The notes: generated by a model not told the origin, from the letters alone. Shown: positions 18,091-28,246, numbered from the stretch's first letter. The stretch: 64,000 nt of DNA from Iodidimonas nitroreducens (GCF_008579165.1 NZ_BKCN01000001.1); one strand, 5' to 3'. Numbers and translations: made by a program.

Positions 18091-20015
18091 ATGAGTAAAG
18101 TCATCGGAATCGATCTGGGGACCACCAATAGCTGCGTTGCGGTGATGGAAGGCTCCAACCCCAAAGTGATTGAAAATGCCGAAGGTGTGCGGACAACGCC
18201 CTCGATTGTTGCCTTCACCGAAGATAGCGAGCGGCTCGTGGGGCAATCCGCCAAGCGTCAGGCGGTGACCAATGCCAAAGATACGCTGTTTGCCATCAAG
18301 CGCCTGATTGGCCGCACCTATGCCGACCCCACCACCACCAAAGATAAGGGCATGGTCCCTTATTCCATCGTCAAGGCCGATAATGGCGATGCCTGGGTGG
18401 AAGCGCGCGGCGAAAAATATTCTCCCTCGCAGATTTCCGCGTTCATCCTGCAAAAAATGAAGGAAACGGCGGAAAGCTATCTGGGTGAAACCGTCAGCCA
18501 GGCGGTGATCACGGTTCCGGCTTATTTCAATGATGCCCAGCGGCAGGCAACGAAAGATGCCGGTAAAATCGCGGGCCTTGAGGTTTTGCGGATCATCAAT
18601 GAACCCACCGCTGCCGCTTTGGCCTATGGCCTTGAAAAGCAGGATGGCAAAACCATTGCGGTTTATGATCTGGGGGGCGGCACCTTCGATGTCTCGATCC
18701 TTGAGATCGGCGATGGCGTGTTCGAGGTGAAGGCCACCAATGGCGATACCTTTTTGGGTGGCGAGGATTTCGACCTCAGGATTGTTGATTATCTGGCCGA
18801 TGAATTCAAAAAAGAAAATGGCATTGATCTGCGCGGCGACAAGCTTGCCCTGCAAAGGCTGAAGGAAGCGGCAGAAAAGGCCAAGATCGAATTGAGCTCG
18901 GCCACGCAAACCGAGGTCAATCTTCCCTTCATCACCGCCGATTCTTCGGGCCCCAAGCATCTGACCATGAAGCTGAGCCGGGCGAAGCTCGAAGCGCTGG
19001 TGGAAGATCTGATCAAGCGCACCCTTGAGCCATGCAAAAAGGCGCTGAAGGATGCGGGCATCAACGCCGGTGAAATCGATGATGTGGTGCTGGTGGGCGG
19101 CATGACCCGCATGCCCAAAGTGCATGAAACGGTGAAATCCTTCTTTGGCCGCGAACCCCATAAGGGGGTTAATCCCGATGAGGTGGTGGCCCTTGGGGCG
19201 GCTATTCAGGCGGGTGTGCTGCAAGGCGATGTGAAAGATGTGCTGCTGCTTGATGTAACGCCCTTGTCGCTGGGCATTGAAACATTGGGTGGTGTGTTCA
19301 CCCGCCTGATCGAGCGCAATACCACCATCCCCACCAAGAAATCCCAGGTCTTCTCAACGGCCGAGGATAATCAGGCGCGGTGACCATCCGGGTGTTCCAG
19401 GGTGAGCGCGAAATGGCCGCCGATAATAAAATGCTCGGTCAGTTCGATCTCGTTGGGCTGCCCCCGGCTCCGCGCGGTGTGCCGCAGATCGAGGTGGCCT
19501 TTGATATCGATGCCAATGGGATCGTCAATGTTTCCGCCAAGGATAAAGGCACCGGCAAGGAACAGCAGATCCGTATTCAGGCTTCGGGCGGGCTGTCGGA
19601 TGCCGATATCGAAAAGATGGTGAAGGATGCCGAAGCCAATGCCGCCGAAGATAAAAAGCGGCGGGCTGTGGTCGAGGCCCGCAATCAGGCTGAAGCTTTG
19701 GTGCATCAGACCGAGAAAAATCTGTCGGAACACGGGGATAAGGTGTCTGCCGATGATAAGGCGGCGATTGAAACGGCGGTCACCGAGCTTAAATCCGTTC
19801 TCGATAGCAATGATGCCGATGCCATCCAGCAGAAAACGGAAAGCCTGACCCAGCTTTCCATGAAGCTGGGTGAAGCCATCTACAAAGCGCAGCAGGATGA
19901 TGCCGGCGAAGGCGCCCCAACGGATGCCCAGCAGGCGGATGCGGCTGCCAAAAAAGCCTCTGACGAGGATGTTGTGGATGCCGATTTCGAGGAAGTTGAC
20001 GAAGACAAGAAATAA
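18091..20015 (+). CDS. dnaK: DnaK (Hsp70) molecular chaperone (frameshifted)
   Basis: DnaK is the ATP-driven Hsp70 chaperone. The nucleotide domain is complete: IGIDLGTTNSCVAVMEG, EPTAAALAYGLEK, AVYDLGGGTFDVSI and VLVGGMTRMPKV, followed by the linker DVLLLDVTPLSLGIETLGG. The frame breaks at about 19376, in the substrate domain: GGCCGCGG or GGCGGCGG reads GGCGCGG. Adding one base gives the universal EDNQAAVTIRVFQGERE and a 641-residue protein ending in an acidic EEVDEDKK-type tail. As written the product would stop at about residue 430. A broken dnaK is not credible in a living cell with one copy, so a sequence error is likely. An RpoH-type promoter precedes it. Confidence 0.96.
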
Positions 20016-20135
20016 TCTTGCGAGTTGATATCCCATCATCGGATGGATGCCTTTTGCGCCGTCGGTGCCTGCCTTGATGGCGGTTCGGCGGCGCAGGGCT
20101 TTCGCTTCCGATGAAAAAACAGAACGGATTGCTTC

Positions 20136-21267
20136 ATGACTGAATGCTATTATGAAACGCTTGGTGTGGAACGCGGGGCGGATGGTTCGACCCTTAAAAG
20201 CGCCTATCGCAAGCTTGCCATGAAATATCATCCTGATCGCAATCCCGGTGATGAAGAGGCCGAGCGCCGCTTCAAAGAAATCAGCCAGGCCTATGATATC
20301 TTGAAGGATGATCAAAAGCGGGCGGCCTATGATCGCTATGGCCATGCGGCTTTTGCCAATGGCGCAGGCCCCGGGGCGCAGGCGCATGGCTTTGATCAGG
20401 ATAGCTTCTCCGATATTTTCGATCAGTTCTTTGGCGATATGATGGGCGGACGCGGGCGCGGGCGCGGCCAATCCTCGGCCCGGCGGGGCTCCGATCTGCG
20501 CTTTAATCTCGAAATTTCCCTGGAAAATGCCTATCACGGGCTGACTGAAACCATTGATGTGCCCACCAGTGTGCCTTGTGATGATTGTTCGGGAACCGGT
20601 GCCGAAGAAGGCTCGGTGCCTGAGCTGTGTCCGGCCTGCAATGGGGCGGGCAAAATCCGCTCGGCTCAGGGGTTTTTCACTGTTGAACGCACCTGCCGGG
20701 ATGCAAGGGCGCGGGCCGGGTGATTTCCAGCCCCTGCAAAAGCTGCCATGCATGGGCCGGGTGGAAAAAGTGCGCCAGCTTTCGGTGAAAATTCCTGCCG
20801 GTGTTGAAGAAGGCACCCGCATCCGCCTTGCCAGCGAGGGCGAGGCCGGTTTCCGGGGCGGCCCTCCGGGGGATTTATATATTTTCCTGTCGATCCGCCC
20901 GCATAAGCTTTTCGAGCGCGAAGGCACGACGATCTATTGCCGGGTGCCTATTTCTATCGTCACCGCCATTTTGGGGGGCGATGTTGAGGTGCCCACCATC
21001 GGTGGCGGACGGGCGCGCCTGAAAATCCCCGAAGGTACCCAGAATGGGCGGCAATTCCGGCTGCGCAATAAAGGGATGCCCCAGATCAATACACCCATCT
21101 ATGGCGATATGATGATCGAGGTTCAGGTGGAAACGCCGGTCAATTTATCGAAGGCGCAAAAAGAAAAAATCCGCAGCCTTGGCGAGGATTTTGGCGAGCG
21201 CCACACGCCGCAATCCTCCGGCTTTTTCAGCCGGGTGAAGGATTTATGGGATGATCTGACGGATTGA
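20136..21267 (+). CDS. dnaJ: DnaJ (Hsp40) co-chaperone (two frameshifts)
   Basis: DnaJ delivers substrates to DnaK and stimulates its ATPase. The J domain (residues 1-70) carries HPD at 32-34; a Gly/Phe-rich linker follows. Of the four zinc-finger CxxCxGxG repeats, the first two read through (CDDCSGTG, CPACNGAG). Two losses then follow: near 20696 (TGCCCGG reads TGCCGG) and near 20750 (CATGGCATG reads CATGCATG). Repair gives CPGCKGAG and CKSCHGMG, completing the zinc domain and a 377-residue protein. The C-terminal substrate domain (GRVEKVRQLSVKIPAGVEEGTRIRL onward) is intact. Confidence 0.94.
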
Positions 21268-21324
21268 TCCGATCAGCGCTGAAGGTGGGCCGCAATGAGC
21301 GGGGCGGATGATGGGGAGCAGGCG

Positions 21325-22128
21325 ATGATCAAAATCGGAATATTAGGCTGTGCCGGGCGCATGGGGCGGGCGCTCCTTGCCGAGGTTGATGGTTCATCCC
21401 GCGCTCTTTTGTCGGGGGGAACGGTGCGGCCCGGGGCATCGCCATTGGTCCACACGGCCGATGGCCGGTCTTTTGCAGATAGCATCGATGAAGATGCGGC
21501 AGCCCTTTTTGCGCGATCCGATGTTCTGATCGATTTTACCAGCCCCAAAGCCAGCCTTGATCATCTGGCTTTGGCCTGCAGCCATGAAAAGCCTTTGGTT
21601 TTGGGCACCACCGGTTTTACGGCTGACCAGCAGGCGGATATTGATGATGCGGCGCGCACCATTCCCATTTTGCAGGCGGCGAATTTTTCTTTGGGCATCA
21701 GCTTGCTGTCGTCTTTGGTGCGGCAGGCGGCGCGCGCCCTTGGCCCTGAATTTGATGCGGAAATTCTGGAAATGCACCATCGTCACAAGGTTGATGCGCC
21801 ATCGGGAACGGCGCTGGCCTTGGGCCGGGCCGTGGCGATGGGCCGGGGTGTTGATCTGGATGAGATGAGCGAAAAACTGCGTGATGGCCAGATCGGGCCG
21901 CGGGTGCCGGGCCGGATCGGTTTTGCCACTTTGCGCGGGGGCGATGTGGTGGGGGAACATCAGGTGATTTTTGCCGGGATGGGCGAGCGTCTGGTGCTGT
22001 CGCATCTGGCATCGGACCGGCAGATTTTTGCCCGTGGCGCGGTTCATGCGGCTTTGTGGCTGGCCACGCGCTGGCAAGAGGATCAAACGCCCGGGCTTTT
22101 CGATATGGCGGATGTGCTCGGTTTGTGA
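21325..22128 (+). CDS. dapB: 4-hydroxy-tetrahydrodipicolinate reductase
   Basis: DapB reduces 4-hydroxy-tetrahydrodipicolinate with NAD(P)H in lysine and diaminopimelate synthesis. The 267-residue protein has the Rossmann loop GILGCAGRMGR, the signature EMHHRHKVDAPSGTAL with the catalytic His and Lys, LRGGDVVGEHQVIFAG and the C-terminal FARGAVHAALWL. ATG 21325 is chosen since GGGAG sits about 7 nt upstream; an in-frame ATG at 21295 would add ten non-conserved residues. It follows dnaJ by 57 bp. Confidence 0.95.
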   Translation: MIKIGILGCAGRMGRALLAEVDGSSRALLSGGTVRPGASPLVHTADGRSFADSIDEDAAALFARSDVLIDFTSPKASLDHLALACSHEKPLVLGTTGFTADQQADIDDAARTIPILQAANFSLGISLLSSLVRQAARALGPEFDAEILEMHHRHKVDAPSGTALALGRAVAMGRGVDLDEMSEKLRDGQIGPRVPGRIGFATLRGGDVVGEHQVIFAGMGERLVLSHLASDRQIFARGAVHAALWLATRWQEDQTPGLFDMADVLGL

Positions 22129-22135
22129 TCCGCTG

Positions 22136-22705
22136 TTATAATGGCGGGTGCCCGGCTTTTTTGGTGGCAAGGGTGGTTTTTAAAGCCTCAGCCAAAGAGA
22201 GCCGCTCTGGGGGGCTGAGCGCCTCACCCACCTCAAGGGATTGCCCGCGTTCCTGAAGATAAAGGCGGGCCTGAAGATAAAGTCGGGGTGTTGCGGCTTG
22301 GCGGCGCTCCGGGCTTGGCGGGTCGGTGATCGCAATCCTTACCCAATAAGGATCAAATTGGTGGCGATCTGTTTTTCCGCGCCAGCTTGTTTTGGTGATG
22401 ATCAGGGCATCTTCCAAAAGCGCGATGGTTTCAAATGATCGGGCATGGGCATAAGAAAGGCGGAAAGCCCCCCAGATCAGCAGGGCATCGACAATGAAGA
22501 AAGCCGCCACCGGCCAGGCGCCCAAAAACCAGAAGCGTAAAGCCGCCAGGGCGCTCAGGGCCAGCAGCCCCATGAAAAAGAGCACAAAGTGCCTGCGGTC
22601 AAGGGAGCGATGCGGCCGTACGGTGGCATGAAACCACAAGGGGGCAGACGCTTGACCGGAACAGCCGGTGCTGTAAACAGGATCAGGATTGGATTGTGAT
22701 GTCAT
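22136..22705 (-). CDS. DUF2244 integral membrane protein
   Basis: The 189-residue protein has two adjacent hydrophobic helices (HFVLFFMGLLALSALAALRFWFLGAWPVAAFF region) after a short polar head with WFHATVRPHRSL, then the soluble DUF2244 part (RLSYAHARSFETIALLEDALIITKTSWRGK, FDPYWVRIAI). No function is known for this alphaproteobacterial family; a location beside nth is common. The start at ATG 22705 leaves 15 bp to the divergent nth. Confidence 0.82.
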   Translation of the reverse strand: MTSQSNPDPVYSTGCSGQASAPLWFHATVRPHRSLDRRHFVLFFMGLLALSALAALRFWFLGAWPVAAFFIVDALLIWGAFRLSYAHARSFETIALLEDALIITKTSWRGKTDRHQFDPYWVRIAITDPPSPERRQAATPRLYLQARLYLQERGQSLEVGEALSPPERLSLAEALKTTLATKKAGHPPL

Positions 22706-22720
22706 CTCGAAAGGGCCCTC

Positions 22721-23368
22721 ATGCCTTGTCATAAACTGTCGGCCAAAGCCATTGAAACCTTGTTTTCCCGCTTTGAAAAGGCCGATCCGGCCCCCCAAAC
22801 CGAATTGGACTATCGCAATCCCTATACCCTGCTCGTGGCCGTGGTGCTGTCGGCGCAGGCCACCGATGCCGGGGTGAACAAAGCCACCAAAAAGCTCTTT
22901 GCCCTTGCCGATCATCCGGCGGCGATGGTTGCCCTGGGCGAAGCGGGCATAAGGGATCACATCAAAACCATCGGGCTTTTCAATAATAAGGCCCGCAATG
23001 TTTTCGCTTTGTCAAAAATCTTATGCGAAGAATACGGCGGGACTGTGCCAGCGGATCGCAGCGCCCTTGAAACCCTGCCGGGGGTGGGGCGCAAAACCGC
23101 CAATGTGGTTTTGAATGTGGCCTTTGCCCAGCCGACCATGGCGGTGGATACCCATATTTTTCGCCTGTCCAACAGATTGGGGCTGGCCCCGGGGAAAACT
23201 GTTCGGGCGGTTGAAGATGGCCTCGTTGCCCGCATTCCGGCGCGCTTCATGCGCCATGCTCATCATTGGCTGATTTTGCATGGCCGCTATATCTGCAAGG
23301 CACGAAAGCCCGAATGTGGGCGGTGCCCGGTGCGGGATTTGTGCCTTTATGAAGATAAAACCGCCTGA
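22721..23368 (+). CDS. nth: Endonuclease III
   Basis: Nth is a DNA glycosylase/AP lyase that removes oxidised pyrimidines. The 215-residue protein shows the helix-hairpin-helix LPGVGRKTANVVL with the catalytic Lys, the catalytic Asp in AVDTHIFRLSNRLGL, and a C-terminal 4Fe-4S cluster with exact C-x6-C-x2-C-x5-C spacing (CKARKPECGRCPVRDLC). ATG 22721 fits family length. Confidence 0.97.
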   Translation: MPCHKLSAKAIETLFSRFEKADPAPQTELDYRNPYTLLVAVVLSAQATDAGVNKATKKLFALADHPAAMVALGEAGIRDHIKTIGLFNNKARNVFALSKILCEEYGGTVPADRSALETLPGVGRKTANVVLNVAFAQPTMAVDTHIFRLSNRLGLAPGKTVRAVEDGLVARIPARFMRHAHHWLILHGRYICKARKPECGRCPVRDLCLYEDKTA

Positions 23369-23397
23369 TCATTTTGCTGCGTCGCCATGTGGCCAAA

Positions 23398-23877
23398 TTA
23401 CCAGTGGGTGCGGGGAATCAGCTGGGCCATGCATTGGGTGGAATCGAATGGCTGGCCATCCAGATCGCGGGCTTCCACATGCTGGGCGCGAAAATGCATG
23501 CCGGGCTGGGGCTCGTATAAATAGATATCAAGCACGCATTGGGCGGATTTATATTGCATCATCTGCGCCCGATCTTCGCGCCTGACCAAAAGCGGCACCC
23601 CCATCAGATGATGCACATCGCCAGCAGTCAGCCCTAAAAGCCGCCCGGGATCAGGAGATTGCGGCACGGTGATAGGGGTGGGGGGGGATGCCAGATCGGT
23701 GCCTTTTTTGCTGTTTGGGGCCAAAGACGATGGGGAGGGTGCAGCCGGAGATGCCTGTGGCTCCGGGGCTTTGGGGCTTTGATCGAGCAGCGATGTGCAG
23801 CCCGCCGCCCCGGCCATCAGCAGGATAAGCAGGCCAAAGCGCCGGATGATCGTTCTTAAAGTGCTGATCCCCATCAT
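23398..23877 (-). CDS. Conserved alphaproteobacterial lipoprotein, function unknown
   Basis: The 159-residue protein has a signal peptide with a lipobox-like end (LILLMAGAAGC), a Pro/Ala/Ser-rich linker (residues 30-75), and a small conserved domain: LLGLTAGDVHHLMGVPLLVRREDRAQMMQYKSAQCVLDIYLYEP. The LG/GxP/RxE/WQY-like pattern recalls the SmpA/OmlA (BamE) lipoprotein style, where a short alpha-beta domain follows a lipid anchor, but the match is loose. It likely faces the periplasm from the outer membrane. Confidence 0.7.
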   Translation of the reverse strand: MMGISTLRTIIRRFGLLILLMAGAAGCTSLLDQSPKAPEPQASPAAPSPSSLAPNSKKGTDLASPPTPITVPQSPDPGRLLGLTAGDVHHLMGVPLLVRREDRAQMMQYKSAQCVLDIYLYEPQPGMHFRAQHVEARDLDGQPFDSTQCMAQLIPRTHW

Positions 23878-23936
23878 TCAGTTGACCCGTCGGCTTTCCG
23901 GCTTGTTTTCCTGTTTGTCATGAAACAGATGCACCA

Positions 23937-24589
23937 TCATGCAATGCCGATGACCGGGGCCATCAGGTTCAGCACCGGGATCATGAATAAAAGGGCGATC
24001 ATCAGCCCACCCAGAAAGGCTTTATCCCGGTTTTGTTTGCGCAGATGCCCGGCATTTTTCGGGGTGGCATGGCGCACCGCCACCATTTCATAATATTCCC
24101 GGCCCAATAAATAGCCATTGATCGCCAGATAAAGCGCCAAAGTGCCAAAGCCGGTAAAAAGCAGGGTCAGATAAAGCGGCAGGGCCAGCAGATTGATCAG
24201 CACGATCAGCAGGGAAAGCCGCAGCCCCAGCCAGATGACTTCATGCAAAGGCGAGGCCCGCCAGCCCGCCAGATCAGGATAGTGAAGCGCTTCCACGGCA
24301 TCCACCACATCATCGAGAAACAGGCTGGTGATGCTGGTCATCACAGCGGGAAAAAGCAGCCATGTGACCAAAGCAAAGATCAGGGGAACCCCCAAACCGG
24401 CAAGCCAGATCACAGCCTTGTCGATCCAGTCGATACCGCTTTCGGGGATCAGGGGCACGAGGGCGATCAGCCCCCCAGCAGAAGAAGGAACACCAGAAGC
24501 GACAAGCCGAATCCTAAAAGGATGACCCGGCGAAAAGCCGGATCGTTTAATTGGCCGATGGCTTGATTGAGGGCGCGGATGATCGACAT
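23937..24589 (-). CDS. EI24/CysZ-like membrane protein (frameshifted)
   Basis: The 217-residue corrected protein is an EI24-domain membrane protein with about four helices: MSIIRALNQAIGQLNDPAFRRV start, LLGFGLSLLVFLLLL, then GVPLIFALVTWLLFPAVMTSI and the conserved RLSLLIVLINLLALPLYL plus NGYLLGREYYEMVAVRH. E. coli CysZ is a sulphate permease of this family; the substrate here is not evident. A C-run of six at 24471-24476 should be seven: the first frame ends LLLLGG and the second begins VPLIPESG. The homopolymer context makes a base-calling loss likely. Confidence 0.8.
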
Positions 24590-24657
24590 GTCATGGCTCT
24601 TTAAAATAAGTCGGCCCTGTTTTAGCAGCCCGATGCCCCTTGTGGAAAGTGCGCTGG

Positions 24658-24685
24658 TTGGCATCTGTGCGACAATCGCTATACT
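24658..24685 (+). promoter_or_regulatory. Candidate sigma70 promoter of the adenosine kinase gene
   Basis: TTGGCA (24658-24663) and TATACT (24680-24685) are 16 nt apart, with the predicted start about 37 bp before the kinase start codon. Divergent from the EI24 gene. Confidence 0.5.
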
Positions 24686-24728
24686 CCCGCTCAGTCAATC
24701 ACCAATAATGATGATAAGGATGCCGCAT

Positions 24729-25724
24729 ATGGTTGAAAAGACACATGATCTGGTTGGGATCGGCAATGCGATCGTGGATGTGATCTCTCGCGATGACGAT
24801 GCCTTTCTCGCGGCCCATGATATTCAAAAGGCGGGAATGACCCTGATCGATACGGATCGGGCCCGCCATTTATATGATGCCATGGGGCCGGGGGTCGAGA
24901 TTTCCGGCGGATCGGTGGCTAATTCTACGGCGGGATTTGCGGCTTTGGGCGGCCGCGTCCGCTTCATTGGAAAAGTGAAAGATGATCAGCTGGGCCAGGT
25001 TTTCGCCCATGATCTGCGTGCCACCGGGGTGGATTTCACCACCCCCATGGCCCCTTCGGGTGAGCCCACCGCCCGCTGCCTCATCATCGTGACGCCGGAT
25101 GGCCAGCGCAGCATGAATACCTTTCTGGGGGCAAGCCAGGGTTTGACGGAAGCCGATATCGTCCCCGAAGAAATCGCCGCCGCTAAGGTCATCTATCTGG
25201 AAGGCTATCTGTGGGATCCTATCGAGGCGAAAAAGGCCTTTTTAAAGGCCATGCGCCTTGCCCATGAAGCGGGTACGAAAGTCGCGCTCACCTTGTCGGA
25301 TTCCTTTTGTGTGGATCGCTATCGCGATGAATTTCGCGATCTGGTGGATCATCATGTGGATATTCTGTTTGCCAATGAAGACGAGATCAAATCGCTTTAT
25401 CAAACCGATGATTTCGAACAGGCGATCAAGGCGCTGGGGCAAAAGGTGGAACTGGCCGCCCTTACGCGGTCGGAAAAAGGCTCGGTGGTTCTCTATGGAT
25501 CGGAACGGGTGACCATCGATGCCGAACCGATTGCAAAGCTGGTGGATGCCACAGGCGCGGGCGATCTTTATTCGGCGGGCTTTCTTCATGCCTATGTCAG
25601 GGGCCAGGATGCCCGCACCATGGGGCGGGTGGCATCGATCTGCGCGGCCGAAATCATCTCGCATTATGGCGCCCGGCCCGAAGCCGATTTGAAGGCGCTG
25701 GTGGCAAAGGCGATGTCAGCCTAA
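24729..25724 (+). CDS. PfkB-family sugar/nucleoside kinase (adenosine kinase-like)
   Basis: The 331-residue protein has both PfkB signatures: the N-terminal GGSVANSTAGFAALGGRVRFIGKVKDDQLG and the C-terminal VDATGAGDLYSAGFLHAY with the anion-hole GAGD and catalytic Asp. DLVGIGNAIVDVI at the start and overall length match bacterial adenosine kinase-like members. These phosphorylate a ribosyl 5'-OH using ATP. ATG 24729 is preferred: AAGGA (24716-24720) is 8 nt upstream, while the ATG at 24720 overlaps it. Its end overlaps the convergent MAPEG gene by nine bases. Confidence 0.88.
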   Translation: MVEKTHDLVGIGNAIVDVISRDDDAFLAAHDIQKAGMTLIDTDRARHLYDAMGPGVEISGGSVANSTAGFAALGGRVRFIGKVKDDQLGQVFAHDLRATGVDFTTPMAPSGEPTARCLIIVTPDGQRSMNTFLGASQGLTEADIVPEEIAAAKVIYLEGYLWDPIEAKKAFLKAMRLAHEAGTKVALTLSDSFCVDRYRDEFRDLVDHHVDILFANEDEIKSLYQTDDFEQAIKALGQKVELAALTRSEKGSVVLYGSERVTIDAEPIAKLVDATGAGDLYSAGFLHAYVRGQDARTMGRVASICAAEIISHYGARPEADLKALVAKAMSA

Positions 25725-26108
25725 AGCCGGCAGGATGAACAGCATCAGGGTGGCGATCAGGCCCACGGCCCATATGGCGGTGCGGCCATAGCCCCAATCC
25801 TTGAGATAAGCCGGAATGAACAGGATCCGGGCGGCGATGAATAACAGCGCCAATCCATCACGCCAGTGGGGGTCGGCCTCCAGAAAATGCGCCATGATCA
25901 CGGCGGCGGCAAAGGGGCCAAAGGCCTCGATCATATTCTGATGCGCCCCCATGGCCCGCAGCGCCTTGCCTTTCAGCCGGGCCTGCTGGGCGCGGGGTTC
26001 CAGAATATCATAATGCCCTTCCTGCTCCAATATGCCGCGCAAAGCCGGTCCGCGCGGCGCATAGATCAGAATGAAAGCGGCCAAAAGGCACCATGCGGCA
26101 ATGGTCAT
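25716..26108 (-). CDS. MAPEG family membrane protein
   Basis: The 130-residue protein has four hydrophobic helices and the MAPEG pattern: AAFILIYAPR, RALRAMGAHQNMIEAFGPFAAAVIMAHFL with the conserved Glu/Asn region, and AARILFIPAYLKDWGYGRTAIWAVGLIATLMLF in pieces. Eukaryotic members conjugate glutathione or make leukotrienes; bacterial roles are mostly unassigned. A glutathione link is possible since gshB is present, but nothing here proves it. The downstream hinT-like gene is 4 bp away on the same strand. Confidence 0.85.
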   Translation of the reverse strand: MTIAAWCLLAAFILIYAPRGPALRGILEQEGHYDILEPRAQQARLKGKALRAMGAHQNMIEAFGPFAAAVIMAHFLEADPHWRDGLALLFIAARILFIPAYLKDWGYGRTAIWAVGLIATLMLFILPALG

Positions 26109-26112
26109 CGGT

Positions 26113-26481
26113 TCAATCCTTCATAGGGGTGAGCATGGGCCCCAAAGGGCGACCGGCAAAGATATGGATGTGCAGATGCGGCACCTCCTGATGGGCATCG
26201 GCACCATGATTGGCCAGAATGCGATAGCCGGTTTCGGTGGCCCCCATTTGCCGCGCCACATGGCCCACAGCCTTGAAAAAGCCTGCAATCAGGGCATCGG
26301 GGGCGTGGGCGGTGAAATCATCCATCGATTGATAGGGGCCCTTGGGGATCACCAGAATATGCTGGGGGGCCTGGGGGTTGATATCGTGAAAGGCCAGAGC
26401 ATGTTCATCTTCATAAACGGTTTTTGCGGGGATTTCGCCGCGCAGAATGCGGGCAAAGATATTTGTGTCATCATAGGCCAT
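26113..26481 (-). CDS. hinT: HIT family purine nucleoside phosphoramidase
   Basis: HinT proteins hydrolyse adenosine phosphoramidates. The 122-residue protein carries the family start FARILRGEIPAKTVYEDEHALAFHDI, the HILVIPKGPY strand, and the histidine triad in VPHLHIHIFAG (HxHxH). ATG 26481 (MAYDDTNIF) is chosen since upstream codons give no homology. It lies next to the MAPEG gene and diverges from comM. Confidence 0.93.
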   Translation of the reverse strand: MAYDDTNIFARILRGEIPAKTVYEDEHALAFHDINPQAPQHILVIPKGPYQSMDDFTAHAPDALIAGFFKAVGHVARQMGATETGYRILANHGADAHQEVPHLHIHIFAGRPLGPMLTPMKD

Positions 26482-26719
26482 GATCTGCTCCTTATCTTCT
26501 CGCCAAAACATGCCCGCGATGCCGATAAACAGCAAGACAATCCATAGAAGGCCCGCCGCCCTTTCCGGAATGAAACCATCTGTTGCGAGCGAAAGAGCCG
26601 CGTCTTATACAACTATGATTGACGCTTTGGCCCAAAGCCCGCACATTGGCCCGCCACACAGCATCGGCTGCGGGCAATCTACATCTTGCATGACCACGAA
26701 AAGAGAAGGGGGGCGGCAT

Positions 26720-28246
26720 TTGGTTGCACATATCAATACGGTGGCCTTTGCCGGGATCGAAGCCCGGCCCGTTGATGTTCAGGTGCAATTAAGCGCTGGC
26801 CTGCCCGGCTTTACCATTGTTGGTCTGCCCGATAAGGCGGTGGGCGAATCGCGCGAACGGGTGCGCTCGGCGTTGGCGGCGATGGGGCTGGCTTTGCCGC
26901 CCAAGCGCATCACGGTCAATCTGTCGCCAGCCGATCTGCCAAAGGAAGGCAGCCATTTCGATCTGCCCATCGCCCTTGGCCTGATGGCGGCGATGGATGT
27001 GCTTGATCGCGAAGAAAGCGCGCAATTGCTGGCCTTGGGTGAATTGTCGCTGGATGGCAGGATCAGCGCGGTACCCGGCGTTTTGCCTGCGGCTTTGGCC
27101 GCTTCGGCGCTTGATCTCACTTTGGTTTGCCCGGCTCAGCAGGGGGGCGAGGCGGCCTGGGCGGGCGATCTGGCAATTTTGGCGGCACCTGATCTGCTGA
27201 CCCTGATCAATCATCTGAAGGGCAGCCAGATTTTATCTCAGCCCCAGGCAGGGGTGATGGATGAAGGCGGCACCCTGCCCGATCTGCGCGATATCAAAGG
27301 TCAGGAAATGGCGAAGCGGGCTTTGGAAATCGCCGCATCGGGAGGGCATAATCTTTTGATGATCGGGCCGCCGGGGTCGGGGAAATCGATGCTGGCTTCC
27401 CGCCTGCCCTCGATTTTGCCGCCCCTCGATGCACGCGAAGCCCTCGATGTCTCGATGATTGCCTCGGTGGCGGGATTGCTCGATGGCGGGGCGATCAGCC
27501 GCAGGCGGCCGTTTCGCAGCCCCCATCATTCTGCATCCATGCCGGCTTTGGTGGGCGGCGGGGCGCGGGCCCGACCGGGGGAAATCAGCCTTGCCCATAT
27601 GGGCGTGCTGTTTTTGGATGAACTGCCGGAATTTCCCCGGGCCACCCTGGAAAGCCTGCGTCAGCCTATCGAAACCGGCAAGGCCGTGGTCTCGCGCGCC
27701 ATGGCCCATGTCACCTATCCGGCGCGCTTTCAGCTTGTGGCGGCGATGAATCCCTGCCGCTGCGGGCATCTTGATGATGCCGCCCTTGCCTGTGCCCGGG
27801 CACCGCGCTGCGCCATTGATTATCAATCGAAAATTTCCGGCCCGCTCTTTGATCGGATTGATCTGCATATCGATGTTCCGGCAGTTTCGGCGGCGGATCT
27901 TGGCCTGCCGCCACCCGCCGAAGGATCGGCCGAAGTGGCGCGCCGGGTGGCCGCAACCCGGGCGGTGCAGGAAGCCCGCTTTCGCGCCATGGGAATCGAT
28001 GATCTGCGTACCAATGCCGAAGCCGATGGCGAGATTCTGGATCGGATCGCCACCCCCGATGAGGCGGGCTGTGCCCTTCTCAATCAGGCAATTGAGCGGA
28101 TGCGGTTATCGGCGCGGGGCTATCACCGCATTTTGCGGGTGGCCCGCACCCTGGCGGATATGGATCAGGCACAAGATGTGGGCCGGGGGCATATCGCCGA
28201 AGCTTTGAGCTTTCGCCGCATCGCTCCGGCGCTTTCCTCGTTATAA
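26720..28246 (+). CDS. comM: YifB/ComM family Mg-chelatase-like ATPase
   Basis: ComM is a hexameric helicase that extends branch migration during natural transformation in several bacteria. The 508-residue protein has the N-terminal Lon-like part (VAHINTVAFAGIEARPVDVQVQLS; VGLPDKAVGESRERVRSAL), Walker A GPPGSGKSM, Walker B VLFLDELPEF, and MNPCRCGH with downstream cysteines. The start is ambiguous: TTG 26720 gives the family start LVAHINTV and has a purine-rich AAGGGGGG about 7 nt upstream; an ATG near 26691 would add about ten residues. Confidence 0.92.
   Translation: MVAHINTVAFAGIEARPVDVQVQLSAGLPGFTIVGLPDKAVGESRERVRSALAAMGLALPPKRITVNLSPADLPKEGSHFDLPIALGLMAAMDVLDREESAQLLALGELSLDGRISAVPGVLPAALAASALDLTLVCPAQQGGEAAWAGDLAILAAPDLLTLINHLKGSQILSQPQAGVMDEGGTLPDLRDIKGQEMAKRALEIAASGGHNLLMIGPPGSGKSMLASRLPSILPPLDAREALDVSMIASVAGLLDGGAISRRRPFRSPHHSASMPALVGGGARARPGEISLAHMGVLFLDELPEFPRATLESLRQPIETGKAVVSRAMAHVTYPARFQLVAAMNPCRCGHLDDAALACARAPRCAIDYQSKISGPLFDRIDLHIDVPAVSAADLGLPPPAEGSAEVARRVAATRAVQEARFRAMGIDDLRTNAEADGEILDRIATPDEAGCALLNQAIERMRLSARGYHRILRVARTLADMDQAQDVGRGHIAEALSFRRIAPALSSL

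Noticed and set aside
18082..19224. Long open frame (380 codons) antisense to dnaK
   Set aside because: It mirrors the sense gene's codon bias, is Ile/His/Phe/Gly-rich without any family motif, and similar antisense frames oppose mutS, glnD, nusA and hslU.
19370..19390. Programmed ribosomal frameshifting in dnaK
   Set aside because: No slippery heptamer or downstream structure was seen, the family never uses it, and similar one-base losses occur in many unrelated genes here.
20016..20135. Terminator between dnaK and dnaJ
   Set aside because: Only a 7-bp stem with a long loop and no T-run could be drawn, so read-through to dnaJ is more likely.
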